Under the pieces are notes generated by a model. That model saw only the letters and a program-made list of their open reading frames with translations, made no database searches and was not told the DNA's origin. Shown in pieces: positions 6,365 to 6,411 of a stretch of 6,411 nt of DNA. This DNA comes from Candidatus Omnitrophota bacterium (GTDB taxonomy: Bacteria; Verrucomicrobiota; Verrucomicrobiia; Limisphaerales; UBA1319): NCBI GenBank assembly GCA_023473405.1, contig JAMCZD010000068.1:1102-7512 (forward strand), written 5' to 3'. Position 1 is the stretch's first letter. Every line of letters begins with the position of its first letter. The position numbers and the translations under genes are program-made.

Positions 6365-6411
6365 TCCTTCCAGTTTCCTATGATTTTGGTTTCACGTCCG
6401 ATGACGATTTC
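6361..6411 (-). CDS. Possible C-terminal end of an upstream gene
   Basis: The frame that enters from the right edge reads EIVIGRETKIIGNWKE and then a TGA at 6363-6361, which overlaps ATG 6364. Sixteen codons are too few to name a family, and another minus frame is open for ten codons from the edge (SSDVKPKS, then TAG). The stop/start overlap is the only support. If real, it would be the gene before the cassette in the same operon. Confidence 0.25.
   Translation of the reverse strand, partial: EIVIGRETKIIGNWKE
6365..6371 (-). promoter_or_regulatory. Possible Shine-Dalgarno sequence GGAAGGA
   Basis: GGAAGGA on the minus strand stands directly before ATG 6364 and 6 nt before ATG 6358, so it would serve the second ATG. 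Spacing is good, but the frame it would drive is doubtful and the motif may be chance. Confidence 0.3.

Larger units (their letters stand above)
6003..6411. other. Region upstream of the pseudopilin block, no recognised gene
   Basis: About 400 bases between the gspG-like start and the right edge. I see no protein family, tRNA or known RNA. It includes the doubtful frame 6364-5999, the possible gene end at 6411-6361, a 5-bp inverted repeat (GCCGG/CCGGC, 6160-6176) and, on the minus strand, an AT-rich TAATAATT box at 6138-6131 that could be a -10 element. No good -35 sequence stands at the proper distance from that box, so I do not call a promoter. If the operon starts here, its promoter should lie in this stretch; if the gene from the right is part of the operon, the promoter is outside the window. 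Confidence 0.5.

Overview
The window most likely comes from a verrucomicrobial chromosome, possibly a Limisphaerales/Pedosphaera-type (subdivision 3) genome. Three things suggest this. The proteins are rich in Thr-Asn pairs. Two prepilin cleavage sites carry Ala instead of Gly at -1, as is common in Verrucomicrobia and Planctomycetes. The gene set resembles the 'Verru_Chthon cassette' families (TIGR02596, TIGR02598, TIGR02599, TIGR02600). A tandem heptanucleotide that reads as NPKSQIP in protein is also of a kind I associate with these genomes. This assignment is inference; there is no rRNA or other taxonomic marker here.

Everything recognisable lies on the minus strand and is read from high to low coordinates. 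Five consecutive genes encode pseudopilins in the order of the type II secretion system (T2SS) GspG-H-I-J-K block: a GspG-like major pseudopilin (6002-5196), then GspH-like (5199-4264), GspI-like (4267-3494), GspJ-like (3504-2461) and a very large GspK-like protein (2464 to beyond the left edge). Each gene overlaps the next. Three junctions are ATGA stop/start overlaps of 4 nt and one is an 11-nt overlap, so the block is almost certainly one operon with coupled translation. The first four proteins have the type III signal sequence with Glu at mature position 5. The GspK-like protein lacks that Glu, exactly as in classical systems. By analogy, G would form the shaft of a periplasmic pseudopilus and H, I, J and K its tip complex. 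No secretin, ATPase or platform gene is visible, so the substrate and even a secretion role are unproven.

The set is unusual in detail. Every protein is longer than its classical counterpart, and the K-like protein exceeds 820 residues against about 300. The H-like and J-like genes have very long leaders before the cleavage site (54 and up to 64 residues, against 14 in G and I and 8 in K). The H leader is partly encoded by a tandem heptamer repeat (5044-5099).

The right end (6003-6411) holds no gene I can recognise. It contains a doubtful 121-codon frame that fits between ATGA overlaps at both ends, a good Shine-Dalgarno sequence, and what may be the last 16 codons of an upstream gene. The long plus-strand open frames are antisense shadows of the pseudopilin genes.
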